This document shows positions 15,822 through 25,243 of a DNA stretch of 64,000 bases, in pieces. Source of the DNA: Sarcina sp. DSM 11001 (lineage in GTDB: Bacteria > Bacillota > Clostridia > Lachnospirales > Lachnospiraceae). How positions within the stretch are numbered: position 1 is the stretch's first letter; the number at the start of each line of letters is the position of its first letter. The notes below the pieces were generated by a model. It saw nothing but the letters and a program-made list of their open reading frames with translations. It was not told the DNA's origin and did not search any database. Both the position numbers and the translations under genes were made by a program. The DNA is taken from contig NZ_FNFZ01000018.1 in NCBI RefSeq assembly GCF_900101015.1, forward strand, positions 25,197 through 89,196, in the 5' to 3' direction.

Positions 15822-18101
15822 AAAACCGTTTTTATCGCTGAAAAGCCCAGCGTTGCGCGCGCTTTTGCTGCAGCGCTGGGCAAAAACTTCCGGAATGCGG
15901 ACGGATATATGGAGACGGACGACACCATCGTGACATGGTGTGTCGGTCATCTGGTCTCCATGTCCTATCCGGATGCCTATGATCCGTCCCTCAAGAGATG
16001 GTCCATGAATACGATCCCTTTCATCCCGGACCGCTACCGGTATCAGGTGATCGATGGTGTCAAAAAACAGTTTGGCATCGTAAAGCGGATCCTGACCGAT
16101 CCGCAGGTGGATACCATCTACATCTGTACCGACTCGGGACGTGAAGGAGAGTATATCTACCGGCTCGTCGCAGCCCAGGCAGGTGTAAAGGGCAAAAAGG
16201 AGCTCCGGGTCTGGATCGACTCGCAGACCCAGGAAGAGATCCTGCGCGGGATCCGCGAAACAAAACCCTCCTCCGCCTACGATAACCTGGGCGCCGCCGC
16301 CTATCTGCGGGCCCAGGAGGATTATCTGATGGGCATCAACTTTTCCAGGGCTCTCACTCTGCGCTACAGCGACGCAATGAGCCGCGCCCTGGGAACAGAC
16401 CACACAGTCATCGCAGTCGGCAGGGTCATGACCTGCGTCCTGGGAATGGTCGTCAGACGGGAGAGGGAGATCCGGTCTTTTGTCAAGACCCCCTTTTTCA
16501 GGGTCCAGGCGGAGATCTCCCATCCGGAAGATAAAGACGGAGACCGCTTTACGGTCCAGTGGCAGGTGGACGACAAGAGCGTCTGCTGCGGATCTCCCCG
16601 GCTGTACAAAGACAGCGGCTTTTTAAAAAGAGAAGATGCAGAGCGGCTGATCCTCTATCTGGCAGGAAGGACAGACGGGAAAATCTTTCAGGAACTCCCT
16701 GCATCCATCCCGCAGAAAAACGGATCTGTCGATCCCGCCTTCCTGGCTGAAGCAGAAGGCCTCCAGGTTCCCGCTGTTATTGAAAAGATCCAGCGAAAGA
16801 AGGAAAAAAAGAATCCTCCGCTCTTGTATAATCTGGCTGAACTGCAGAACGACTGCTCTCGCTTTTTTAAGATCAGCCCGGACCAGACGCTCGCCGCGGC
16901 CCAGGAGCTCTATGAAAAAAAGCTCACTACCTATCCGAGGACGGACGCCCGCGTCCTGAGTACAGCTGTGGCAAAGGAGATCGGCAAAAATCTGAAGGGT
17001 ATTTCTTCGATCCCGGTCTACCGCAGCCTGCTGATCCCGGTCCTGGAGAGCGGGACCTGGAAAAAGATCGGAAAGACGCGATATACGGATGACAAGGCGA
17101 TCACTGACCACTACGCCATCATACCGACCGGCGAAGGCCTGAAGGCACTGCCTTCCCTCTCCAAACGGAATCAGGACATCTATGAACTGATCGTCAGGCG
17201 CTTTATTTCCATCTTTTACCCTCCGGCGGTCTATGACAGGATCACGGTCTCTGTCCGGATCCGGACGGAGCTCTTTAATGCCTCCCTGCGCACCTGCGTG
17301 GAGAGAGGCTACCTCGATGCCCTGGACTATTCTTTTTTCAAAAAAAAGAATCCTCAGACCGGGGCAGGTGTATCGACTGCAGGTGCAGAAAACAGCCCGC
17401 CGGACATTTCCGGCACTGGATCTGCAGGAGAAAACGGCCGGCAGAACGGAGCAGATGCAGCTTCTTCCGGACAGGAGTCCATTGCAGACCAAGCGGATTC
17501 TCCCCTGCCCGGATTTCTGAAAACAGCCAGAAAAGGGACCAAAGTACTGGCGGGGCCCTTCTCGATCCGTGAAGGAGAGACAGCTCCGCCAAAGCGCTAT
17601 ACCTCCGGGAGCATGATCCTGGCCATGGAAAATGCGGGCCAGCTGATCGAAGAGGAGGAGCTGAGAGAGCAGATCCGGGGCAGCGGGATCGGGACCAGCG
17701 CCACGAGGGCAGAGATCCTGAAAAAACTGTTTAACAACGACTATCTGCGTCTGAATAAAAAAACACAGGTCATCACACCCTCCCGGACGGGAGAGATGAT
17801 CTTTGATACCTGCAGCTGCGCTTTGAAGCCCCTGCTGGATCCCCGGCTGACCGCGAGCTGGGAACTGGGACTGACCCAGGTTGCCGGGGGAACGGTTTCC
17901 AGCAGTGAATACACTCAGAAGCTCAACGGATTTATCACCCGGAGAACCAACTATATTAAAGAGACGGATTTCCACGGCCTCCTTATGCAGCAATACGCGC
18001 AGGATGCCGCCCTATATCCGGAAAAGACCTCTTCCAGAGGAAGCGGGAAAACAAAGGGATCTTCCAGCAGGAAGAGAACCGGAAAGGGAAAACGGAATTG
18101 A
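15819..18101 (+). CDS. topB: DNA topoisomerase III (type IA), starting at ACG
   Basis: About 760 residues if translation starts at ACG 15819. It relaxes and decatenates DNA by single-strand passage. The N-terminal KTVFIAEKPSVAR holds the conserved Toprim glutamate, DSGREGE (105-111) is the Toprim acidic motif, and the active tyrosine is Y372 in TYPRTD. 'GSGIGTSATRAEIL' and a basic, Gly/Ser-rich C-terminus also fit TopB. The first usable normal codon, ATG 15909, would lose 30 residues including the catalytic glutamate. A low-complexity insert of ~58 residues (nt ~17343-17520, Gly/Ala/Ser/Asp-rich) interrupts the region after DALDYSFFKKKN. There is no other long insertion, frameshift or stop. 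Confidence 0.9.
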   Translation, partial: TKTVFIAEKPSVARAFAAALGKNFRNADGYMETDDTIVTWCVGHLVSMSYPDAYDPSLKRWSMNTIPFIPDRYRYQVIDGVKKQFGIVKRILTDPQVDTIYICTDSGREGEYIYRLVAAQAGVKGKKELRVWIDSQTQEEILRGIRETKPSSAYDNLGAAAYLRAQEDYLMGINFSRALTLRYSDAMSRALGTDHTVIAVGRVMTCVLGMVVRREREIRSFVKTPFFRVQAEISHPEDKDGDRFTVQWQVDDKSVCCGSPRLYKDSGFLKREDAERLILYLAGRTDGKIFQELPASIPQKNGSVDPAFLAEAEGLQVPAVIEKIQRKKEKKNPPLLYNLAELQNDCSRFFKISPDQTLAAAQELYEKKLTTYPRTDARVLSTAVAKEIGKNLKGISSIPVYRSLLIPVLESGTWKKIGKTRYTDDKAITDHYAIIPTGEGLKALPSLSKRNQDIYELIVRRFISIFYPPAVYDRITVSVRIRTELFNASLRTCVERGYLDALDYSFFKKKNPQTGAGVSTAGAENSPPDISGTGSAGENGRQNGADAASSGQESIADQADSPLPGFLKTARKGTKVLAGPFSIREGETAPPKRYTSGSMILAMENAGQLIEEEELREQIRGSGIGTSATRAEILKKLFNNDYLRLNKKTQVITPSRTGEMIFDTCSCALKPLLDPRLTASWELGLTQVAGGTVSSSEYTQKLNGFITRRTNYIKETDFHGLLMQQYAQDAALYPEKTSSRGSGKTKGSSSRKRTGKGKRN

Positions 18102-18125
18102 TAATTTTTACACCCGTTTCCCGCG

Positions 18126-18158
18126 GCTGATGTCACGGGCATTGCGCGATGAAGAATA
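18126..18158 (+). repeat. One-ended copy of the 45640/12871 repeat element
   Basis: GGCTGATGTCACGGGCATTG followed by CGCGATGAAGAATA aligns with few mismatches to the end of the 45640-45739 element (GACTGAAGTCGCGGGTAGTG, GGCGATGAAGAATA). The opposite end is not recognisable. It lies in the short gap between topB and the MutS-like gene. Confidence 0.6.
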
Positions 18159-18184
18159 CTACAAAATTTGGAGACCTGTAACTG

Positions 18185-20116
18185 ATGGGAGATTACGAGA
18201 CGATCCTGACTTTCCTCGGGATCCTGGCAGCTTTTATATTGATCACACTGATGCTCGGCCTGCGGGAAAGAAAAAGGACCAGGAACAAGCTCAGAGCAGC
18301 TCTGCGCAGCAGTTTCGGGAAGCCGCCCTTCAAGAAGACGGCTCCGGAACGTTATGCGCAGATCCCTCAGTATTATCTGCATCATCCCGGGGACTTTCAA
18401 ATTGATGACATCACCTGGAATGATCTGGATCTGGACGAGATGTTTTCGCAGATGGACAGCACCTGCTGTGCGGCAGGCGAGGAATATCTGTATTATCTGC
18501 TTCGGACGCCTGCTCTGAGGGCAGGGGACCTTCCTTTTTCCCGGGAGCAATACGACTGGTTCGGGGAGGGAGCACACGAAGAGGAACGGCTCCGCCTGCA
18601 GGAGATCCTGACCGGGCTGGGCCACGCAGGCAGGTATTCCCTCTATGACTACATCGATTCCATAGCCTCCCTGGGTGAGCGGAGCAATCTGCCGCACTAT
18701 CTGGCGATTGCTGCTCCCTTTGCGGCATTTGCTCTGATGTTTCTGCACACAGGGGTCGGCATCATCCTCCTCCTTGCAGTCCTGGCCTTCAACCTGGTGT
18801 CCTATTTTAAAGAAAAGGCAAAGATAGCACCTTATTTTCAGGTATTCAACTATGTCCTGCGCCTTCTGGAGTGCGCGGAGAAAGTCGAAAAACAAAACTG
18901 CCCGGTCTTTAAGGAAGAGGCAGACAGGATCCCTGCCCTTTTGGCTTCCTTTGCCTCCTTCCGCCGGGGGACAGGCCTTTTTCTGGGCAGCACGACCGGA
19001 AGCACAGACCCTGCGGGCTTTGTACTGGAATATGTCAGGATCCTTTTCCACCTGGACCTGATCAAGTTCAACAGCATGCTCGTCCAGATGCGCGGGAGGC
19101 AGAAGGAGATCGATGCCCTGCTCACGATCATCGGCAGGATCGACTCCTGCATCAGCCTTGTTTCCTGGAGGGAGACCCTTCCCTTCTATACCGTGCCTCT
19201 GCTGAAAGAGCAGGCAGAGCAGGATCAGGAAGGAGCTGAAAAGACCGGTACAGCAGCCGATTTATATAATACTGATACAGCAGCCAATGCCGATAAGGCA
19301 AATACCGCATTCAGGGTCCAGGACCTCTATCATCCGCTTTTGACAGACCCTGTCAGCAACAGCCTGGAGGCGGGGCGTCCGGTCCTCCTGACCGGTTCCA
19401 ATGCATCCGGTAAATCCACCTTCCTGAAGGCGGCTGCACTCTGTGCGCTCCTGTCCCAGTCCACCGGCATCGCACCGGCAAAAAGCTACAGTGGTGCATA
19501 TTATAGGATCTACACCTCCATGGCTTTAAGGGACAGCCTGCGAGACGGAGAGAGTTATTTTATCGTAGAGATCAAATCCCTGCGGCGGATCCTTCAGGCT
19601 TCAGGACATAATGCTTCAGGATATAATGACTTAGAACATAATGTTTCAGGACATAATGCCTTGGAACATATTGCTTCAGAACATAATATAGAACAGACTT
19701 CAGGAAATGTTCCCGTGTCGGCTTCAGAACAGGCTGTATTTACCGGATCGCAGCAGTCGCTGCAGCAGATTCCCGTTTTGTGCTGCATCGATGAGGTCCT
19801 CCGGGGGACCAACACTGTGGAAAGGATCGCGGCGTCGGCCGAGATCCTCCGCTGTTTTGCCGGCAGGAACGTCCTTTGCTTTGCCGCCACCCATGATCTG
19901 GAGCTGACTTCGCTCCTTGGCGATGTTTTTGACAATTATCATTTCAGCGAGGAGATCAAGAACGGAGACGTCCGATTCTCCTACAGGCTGCAGTCTGGAC
20001 CTTCGACCACCTGCAATGCCATTGCCCTCCTAGGGGCACTGGGTTATGACAGGACGCTGGTCGACAGCGCCCGGACCAGGGCGGACAGGTTTCTGACAGA
20101 GGGCAGATGGCAGTGA
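18185..20116 (+). CDS. Membrane-linked MutS-like ATPase
   Basis: 643 residues. Only the C-terminal ATPase of MutS is recognisable: Walker A GSNASGKST (404-412), 'SYSGAYYRIYTSMALRDSLRDGESYFIVEI', Walker B LCCIDEVLRGTN, and 'FAATHDLEL'. The mismatch-recognition domains are absent. A transmembrane helix starts the protein (residues ~8-25) and another hydrophobic pair lies near 180-215, so it is probably membrane-attached. This architecture matches MutS-family proteins of unknown role in Clostridia, not mismatch repair itself. A Gly/His/Asn/Ser/Glu repeat (ASGHN, SGYND, LEHNV, ...; nt ~19595-19700) is inserted between the signature region and Walker B. Spacing suggests co-transcription with the next gene (35 bp). 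Confidence 0.8.
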   Translation: MGDYETILTFLGILAAFILITLMLGLRERKRTRNKLRAALRSSFGKPPFKKTAPERYAQIPQYYLHHPGDFQIDDITWNDLDLDEMFSQMDSTCCAAGEEYLYYLLRTPALRAGDLPFSREQYDWFGEGAHEEERLRLQEILTGLGHAGRYSLYDYIDSIASLGERSNLPHYLAIAAPFAAFALMFLHTGVGIILLLAVLAFNLVSYFKEKAKIAPYFQVFNYVLRLLECAEKVEKQNCPVFKEEADRIPALLASFASFRRGTGLFLGSTTGSTDPAGFVLEYVRILFHLDLIKFNSMLVQMRGRQKEIDALLTIIGRIDSCISLVSWRETLPFYTVPLLKEQAEQDQEGAEKTGTAADLYNTDTAANADKANTAFRVQDLYHPLLTDPVSNSLEAGRPVLLTGSNASGKSTFLKAAALCALLSQSTGIAPAKSYSGAYYRIYTSMALRDSLRDGESYFIVEIKSLRRILQASGHNASGYNDLEHNVSGHNALEHIASEHNIEQTSGNVPVSASEQAVFTGSQQSLQQIPVLCCIDEVLRGTNTVERIAASAEILRCFAGRNVLCFAATHDLELTSLLGDVFDNYHFSEEIKNGDVRFSYRLQSGPSTTCNAIALLGALGYDRTLVDSARTRADRFLTEGRWQ

Positions 20117-20150
20117 TTATTAAAAATCAGCAAGTGAGGTATAACCGCAT

Positions 20151-21170
20151 ATGCAAGTAACGATATACACGGACGGTGCCGCGAGAGGCAATCCCGACGG
20201 TCCCGGAGGATACGGTGCCATCGTCCAGTACAGGGATGAAAACGGCGATCTCATGGAAAAGGAGCTCCGCGGCGGTTATGCCAGGACTACGAATAACCGA
20301 ATGGAGCTGATGGGCGTCATTGCGGCACTCGAAGAGCTGGGCAGTTTCCGTGAACCCTGTGAAGGGACTCTTTTTTCCGATTCCCGTTATGTCGTCGATG
20401 CCTTTTTAAAACGATGGATCGTTAACTGGCAGAAAAACGGCTGGAAGACCGCATCCGGAGCGCCTGTCAAAAATCAGGATCTCTGGAACCGTCTTCTAAA
20501 GGCTCTGGAACCGCACAGCATCCGCTTTTCCTGGGTAAAAGGCCATGCTGACCACCCCGAGAATGAGCGCTGTGACCGGCTGGCGACCACTGCGGCTGAC
20601 GAAGCCGGAGCATCTTTCAAAGCCGGAGATCCTAAACAGTCCTTTGAAGAAGAATCTGTCTGGAAAAAAGCCGGCGATCCGGCACCGGGCACTCTCCCGG
20701 CAGACCGGCAGATGGCGGACATGTCAGGAACAGATGCTCTTAAAATCCGGATCCGCTATCTCAGCGACCGGATAGAGAAGCTGCAGCCGCCTGACAACAG
20801 CGCCAACTGGGTCGATCTGCGCGCGGCAGAGGATGTGGCTCTCAAAAAAGGGGATTTCCGTCTGATCCGGCTCGGGGTTGCCATGAAGCTCCCGGAAGGG
20901 TATGAAGCCCATATCGTCCCGCGCAGCAGTACCTACAAGAACTTCGGCATTATTCAGGCAAATCATTACGGTGTCATCGACAACGCCTACAGCGGAGACG
21001 GAGATGAGTGGATGGTTCCTGTGATCGCCATGAGGGATACCAGCATTCACATCAACGACAGGATCTGCCAGTTCCGTATCGAAAAGCGCCAGCCAGACAT
21101 TATTTTTGAAGAAGTCGATCACCTGGACGATACAGACCGCGGCGGGTTCGGATCGACAGGTATACAGTAA
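20151..21170 (+). CDS. RNase HI-dUTPase fusion protein
   Basis: 339 residues in one uninterrupted frame. Residues 1-~150 are RNase HI, with acidic residues D8 (TDGA), E52 (MEL), D77 (SDSRY) and D142 ([11 protein letters not shown]); it cuts RNA in RNA-DNA hybrids. After a ~45-residue linker, residues ~197-339 are a trimeric-type dUTPase: NWVDLRA (motif 1), [11 protein letters not shown] (2), [14 protein letters not shown] (3), RICQFRI (4) and the C-terminal RGGFGSTG P-loop-like motif (5). It removes dUTP, limiting uracil in DNA. Both halves look complete and active. Linking the two activities joins dUTP control and R-loop/primer removal. ATG 20151 lies 35 bp after the MutS-like gene. Confidence 0.92.
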   Translation: MQVTIYTDGAARGNPDGPGGYGAIVQYRDENGDLMEKELRGGYARTTNNRMELMGVIAALEELGSFREPCEGTLFSDSRYVVDAFLKRWIVNWQKNGWKTASGAPVKNQDLWNRLLKALEPHSIRFSWVKGHADHPENERCDRLATTAADEAGASFKAGDPKQSFEEESVWKKAGDPAPGTLPADRQMADMSGTDALKIRIRYLSDRIEKLQPPDNSANWVDLRAAEDVALKKGDFRLIRLGVAMKLPEGYEAHIVPRSSTYKNFGIIQANHYGVIDNAYSGDGDEWMVPVIAMRDTSIHINDRICQFRIEKRQPDIIFEEVDHLDDTDRGGFGSTGIQ

Positions 21171-21242
21171 TCAGGAATCATTAGCAAATACTTTTGCAAG
21201 TACTTTTGCAAGCTTTTGTATACAGGAGGTTAGAGTCATCTT

Positions 21243-22688
21243 ATGAAAATCAGAACCAGATACGCCCCCAGTCCGACAGGACGCATGCACGTCGGCAACC
21301 TGCGCACTGCGCTTTACGCCTATCTCATCGCCAAACACGAGGGCGGTGATTTCATTCTCCGCATCGAGGATACGGACCAGGTCCGTCAGGTCGAGGGGGC
21401 TGTGGATATCATCAACCGTACCCTTGAAGAGACAGGGCTGATCCCTGACGAGAGTCCGGACAAGGACGGCGGCGTCGGCCCCTATGTACAGAGCGAGCGT
21501 GTCGCAGCCGGTATCTACAGGAAATATGCCCAGGCGCTCATCGACAAGGGGGAGGCTTATTACTGCTTCTGTACTCCTGAACGCCTGTCAACACTGACAC
21601 AGACCATTGAAGGCAAGGAGATCAACATCTACGACAAGCACTGCCTGCATCTGTCCAAAGAGGAGATTGAAAAGAACCTCGCCTCCGGTATGCCCTATGT
21701 CATCCGTCAGAACAACCCGCAGGAAGGTACAACGACCTTCCACGACGAGCTCTACGGGGATGTCACTGTGGAAAACAAAGAACTGGACGACATGATCCTC
21801 ATCAAGTCCGACGGTTTCCCGACCTATAATTTCGCCAACGTGGTGGATGACCATCTGATGGGCATCACTCATGTCATCCGGGGCAATGAGTATATTTCCT
21901 CCACTCCCAAGTACAACCGTCTGTATGAGGCGTTTGGCTGGGAGATCCCGAAATATATCCACTGTCCGCTGATCACCGATGAAGACCATCACAAGCTCTC
22001 CAAGCGCAGCGGTCATTCCTCCTATGAGGATCTGATCGAACAGGGCTTTTTGTCAGAGGCCGTGGTCAACTTTATCGCCCTTCTCGGCTGGTCTCCTGAC
22101 AGTGACCGCGAGATTTTCTCCCTGAAGGAGCTCGTTGACCAGTTTGATTACCACCGCATGGGACGTTCTCCCTCTGTCTTTGACTACACAAAGCTCCGCT
22201 GGATGAATGGAGAGTATCTCAAGGCGATGGATCCCGAAGCCTTCTATCCGCTGGCAGAGCCCTGGCTGAAAAAATCCATTACAAAGGACCTCGACCTGCG
22301 CAAGATCGCCGAGATGGTGCGCACGCGTATCGAGATCTGGCCTGATATTCCAGACATGGTGGACTTTTTTGAAAAACTTCCTGCCTATGATGTCGAGCTC
22401 TTCCGCCATAAAAAGATGAAGACAAACCCCGAGACCGCCCTGACAGTCCTCAGGGAAGTCCTGCCTGTCCTGGAAGACCAGTCCTCCTGGACTAATGACG
22501 ACCTGTTCGCCGCCCTCAAGGCATTCATTCAGGAGAAAGGATACAAGAACGGCTACGTCCTGTGGCCTGTCCGCATCGCTGTTTCCGGCAAGAGCGTCAC
22601 TCCCGCCGGCGCAACAGAGATCCTGGAGATCCTGGGGAAAGAGGAATCCCTCGAGAGGATCCGCACTTCGATCGGGATGCTTTCATGA
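21243..22688 (+). CDS. gltX: Glutamyl-tRNA synthetase
   Basis: 481 residues, the normal class I length. It charges tRNA-Glu (and possibly tRNA-Gln if no GlnRS exists). The HIGH motif is [20 protein letters not shown] (HVGN form), and HHKLSKRSG is the KMSKS equivalent near residue 250. The C-terminal helical anticodon-binding region is intact. AGGAGG lies 13 bases before ATG 21243. The 72-bp gap before it contains a small tandem repeat (AGCAAATACTTTTGC / AAGTACTTTTGC / AAGC). Confidence 0.96.
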   Translation: MKIRTRYAPSPTGRMHVGNLRTALYAYLIAKHEGGDFILRIEDTDQVRQVEGAVDIINRTLEETGLIPDESPDKDGGVGPYVQSERVAAGIYRKYAQALIDKGEAYYCFCTPERLSTLTQTIEGKEINIYDKHCLHLSKEEIEKNLASGMPYVIRQNNPQEGTTTFHDELYGDVTVENKELDDMILIKSDGFPTYNFANVVDDHLMGITHVIRGNEYISSTPKYNRLYEAFGWEIPKYIHCPLITDEDHHKLSKRSGHSSYEDLIEQGFLSEAVVNFIALLGWSPDSDREIFSLKELVDQFDYHRMGRSPSVFDYTKLRWMNGEYLKAMDPEAFYPLAEPWLKKSITKDLDLRKIAEMVRTRIEIWPDIPDMVDFFEKLPAYDVELFRHKKMKTNPETALTVLREVLPVLEDQSSWTNDDLFAALKAFIQEKGYKNGYVLWPVRIAVSGKSVTPAGATEILEILGKEESLERIRTSIGMLS

Positions 22689-22837
22689 CCTGCTCAGGCT
22701 TTCCTGTTTTTTCCTGTCACTGGTTTTATGACTGAACTGACAGCATTAGCATTACTGATGTTATAAAAACGTTATAAAACATGATGGAGATCAGGCTAAA
22801 CTCAGGACTGAACTCATAACTGAACCCAGTACAGAAA

Positions 22838-24895
22838 ATGAATAATTCTGAAAAAAAGAAAGCTGATCCGGCACAGGAGGCCGCCATCCGCCATGCGGAG
22901 GGCCCCTGTGCCGTTATTGCAGGTCCTGGCAGCGGCAAAACCTTTGTCCTGACCCGACGCATCCTGCACCTGATCACCTGTTCCGGAATCGATCCTTCCT
23001 CTATCCTGGTCCTTACTTTTTCAAAAGCGGCCGCCCTGGAGATGAGGACCCGTTTTCTGGGACAGTGCGGCCGGGAAAAACCGGGACAGGAGGTCGTCTT
23101 CGGGACCTTTCATGCGTTTTTTTACCGCATACTGCAGGAATCAACAGTGGAGAAGCTGCATATGATCGACACCGCTTCCAGGTGGAAATACCTCAGGCAT
23201 CTGTGCGATGTCCGTCCGGACCTGGTTCCAAAGGGAGCCGGGCCGGAGGAACTCCAGACCCTGATCAGCCGCTTCAAGAACGGTCTTCCCTGCAGATACA
23301 AAAATCTGTCCCTCCTGGTCCGGGAATACAACCTTTTTCTGCAGAACCGCGGCTGTGTGGATTTTGACGATATGATCCTGCGCTGCCGGGATCTTTTCAA
23401 AAAGGATCCAGGGACGCTCAGACTCTGGCGGGAACGCTTTCAGTGGATCCTGGTCGATGAGTTCCAGGATGTGAGTCCCGCCCAGTATGAACTTCTGCTC
23501 ATGCTGGCCTTTCCCCGCTGCAATCTTTTTATCGTGGGAGACGATGACCAGTCGATCTACGGATTCCGCGGAGCCGATCCACAGACCATGCAGCGGTTTC
23601 TGCAGGATTTTCATCTGACACAACAGATGAGTTTCAGTGACAGTCCTGTAAAAAAAGCGACAGGTTCACCAAACCGCCTTCCGACAGACGGAAAGAGCAT
23701 TGGAGACCTCCGCTTTCCGGCTGGAGGAAAGAGCATTGGAGACCTCAGTCTTCCGGCTGAAGGAAAGTACATCAGGGACAGCCGCCTTCCGGAAGGACAG
23801 GTGGTTTTTCTCACTGCCAACTACCGGTGTGCGCCTGAGATCCTCGCAGCTGCCTCCACCCTGATCCGGGCGAATAAAAACAGGATCAGCAAGACCTTTC
23901 AGGCGCGCGCAGCCCTGGAGGGCTGTTTTTATTACAGACCTTTCTCCGATCAGGAGACAGAAAATGCCTTTCTCGTCAGGGAGCTGTCCGACATGTCCCC
24001 GGCAGAGCTCGCGGAGACGGCTGTCATCTTCCGCACTCATGCCTCCGCAGGGCAGTTTCTTTCCGTCCTGGAGAAAAACCATATTGCTTTCCTTGCAGAA
24101 GGAACTATGAGAAAACAGAAAGAGATGACCAGTGAGAGAGAGATCCTGCAGGACATTCTGGCCTATTACAGGGCGGCTCTGGATCTTGCGGAAAAAGGAG
24201 CTTCCCGGCGGGATCTTCTGAGGATCATGAACCGGCCCGAAAGATGGCTTTCCGGGAGCTTTCTCGGCAGCGACAGGATGGGAAGAAACGCGCTTTTATC
24301 CGGAGCAGGTCTTGAGAGAGAAACGATTCTGGATCTGACCGGCGATCTGGACCTGCTCATGTCTCTTTCCCCGGTCTACTCCATCCGTTATCTGATCGAT
24401 AATGTCGGCTACCGCACCTTCGCTGTCCGTTTTTATAGAGAAGCCGGACCTGTTCTGGACAGCCTCTGTGAAGAGGCGGCGGGTTTTTCTTCACCCGAGT
24501 CATGGATCAGCAGACTGGAAGACCTGTTGGAGTATTCTCTGTACAAAGGAGAAGAGGAACAGAAAGGGCAGGGCAGGCAGAAAACCGGGAAAAAAGTTCC
24601 GAAAAGCAGCGCCATAAAAGCTGCCGGCCCGGGGGTCAATGTCATCACCATGCATGCCTGCAAGGGACTTGAATTTGACACGGTCTATATTCCCGGACTC
24701 AATGAGGGGAACATTCCTTCCAGACGGGCCCTGATCTCAACCCAGATTGAGGAAGAGAGGCGCCTTCTGTATGTTGCCATGACACGGGCCAGGAGGAGTC
24801 TTACGCTCACTTTTCTGGAGGGGACTCCTGACAGACCGGCTGCACCTTCCAGGTTTCTGCTACAGTACACGCCCTATCGAGGGCGTGTACTGTAG
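22838..24895 (+). CDS. UvrD/PcrA-type DNA helicase with insertion-derived C-terminus
   Basis: 685 residues. Superfamily 1 helicase motifs are clear: AGPGSGKT (28-35), LVDEFQDVSP, GDDDQSIYGFRGAD, FLTANYR, VITMHACKGLEFDTVYIPGLNEG and RRLLYVAMTRARR. It unwinds DNA in repair or recombination. A ~36-bp tandem repeat (GKSIGDLRFPAG, GKSIGDLSLPAE, GKYIRDSRLPEG; nt 23690-23800) is inserted between motifs III and IV, a place not expected to tolerate it. The last residues (LQYTPYRGRVL) and the TAG stop come from a 16-bp hairpin at the left end of the 24859-25010 insertion. Without it the frame would read on as FLLPFLRGRHDSVV. The core helicase motifs are unaffected. No clear Shine-Dalgarno site before ATG 22838. 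Confidence 0.9.
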   Translation: MNNSEKKKADPAQEAAIRHAEGPCAVIAGPGSGKTFVLTRRILHLITCSGIDPSSILVLTFSKAAALEMRTRFLGQCGREKPGQEVVFGTFHAFFYRILQESTVEKLHMIDTASRWKYLRHLCDVRPDLVPKGAGPEELQTLISRFKNGLPCRYKNLSLLVREYNLFLQNRGCVDFDDMILRCRDLFKKDPGTLRLWRERFQWILVDEFQDVSPAQYELLLMLAFPRCNLFIVGDDDQSIYGFRGADPQTMQRFLQDFHLTQQMSFSDSPVKKATGSPNRLPTDGKSIGDLRFPAGGKSIGDLSLPAEGKYIRDSRLPEGQVVFLTANYRCAPEILAAASTLIRANKNRISKTFQARAALEGCFYYRPFSDQETENAFLVRELSDMSPAELAETAVIFRTHASAGQFLSVLEKNHIAFLAEGTMRKQKEMTSEREILQDILAYYRAALDLAEKGASRRDLLRIMNRPERWLSGSFLGSDRMGRNALLSGAGLERETILDLTGDLDLLMSLSPVYSIRYLIDNVGYRTFAVRFYREAGPVLDSLCEEAAGFSSPESWISRLEDLLEYSLYKGEEEQKGQGRQKTGKKVPKSSAIKAAGPGVNVITMHACKGLEFDTVYIPGLNEGNIPSRRALISTQIEEERRLLYVAMTRARRSLTLTFLEGTPDRPAAPSRFLLQYTPYRGRVL

Positions 24896-25010
24896 CTTGC
24901 GAAAATCCCATTCCAAATCGCTTCGCGATGGGATTTTCGCCGTAAAACTCGGGTTTTTCGCGAAAAAGCCGCGAAAAACGCCTCGAGTTTCGAGCCGGTC
25001 TGTACTGTAA
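24859..25010. mobile_element. 152-bp MITE-like insertion with 9-bp target duplication
   Basis: CAGGTTTCT occurs at both borders (24850-24858 and 25011-25019) as a likely target-site duplication. The ends carry inverted TACAGTACA (24861-24869) and TGTACTGTA (25001-25009). Inside are strong hairpins: a perfect 16-bp stem at 24860-24875/24880-24895, GCGAAAATCCCAT (24899-24911) with ATGGGATTTTCGC (24928-24940), and a third built on GTTTTTCGCG/CGCGAAAAAC. It encodes no protein and would need a transposase in trans. A truncated copy lies at 38809-38856. Confidence 0.8.
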
Positions 25011-25019
25011 CAGGTTTCT

Positions 25020-25243
25020 CCTTCCGTTCCTGCGGGGAAGGCATGATTCAGTTGTATGATTTTGCCAAACATGGTATTATTAAATGTACTTTTTCTGTTG
25101 CTGTGCATAGCATTTTCAACCCTTGACATTACGATCCGTTTCATCTCAATGGGGGCAATCCCCGTTTCTGTCAAGGCTCGCCCGCGGGTCTTGATGGTTT
25201 CAGAATATGAGTTCTGAGATTTCCGAAAAGGAGGGATACGTCT
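25020..25243. other. Non-coding gap between helicase and GlgX-like gene
   Basis: The first bases are the displaced original 3' end of the helicase frame (to about 25060). Beyond it the minus strand has an open frame with protein-like composition (…KTRGRALTETGIAPIEMK…), but no start signal or recognisable family, so I do not call a gene. A good ribosome site for the next gene ends the gap. Confidence 0.5.
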
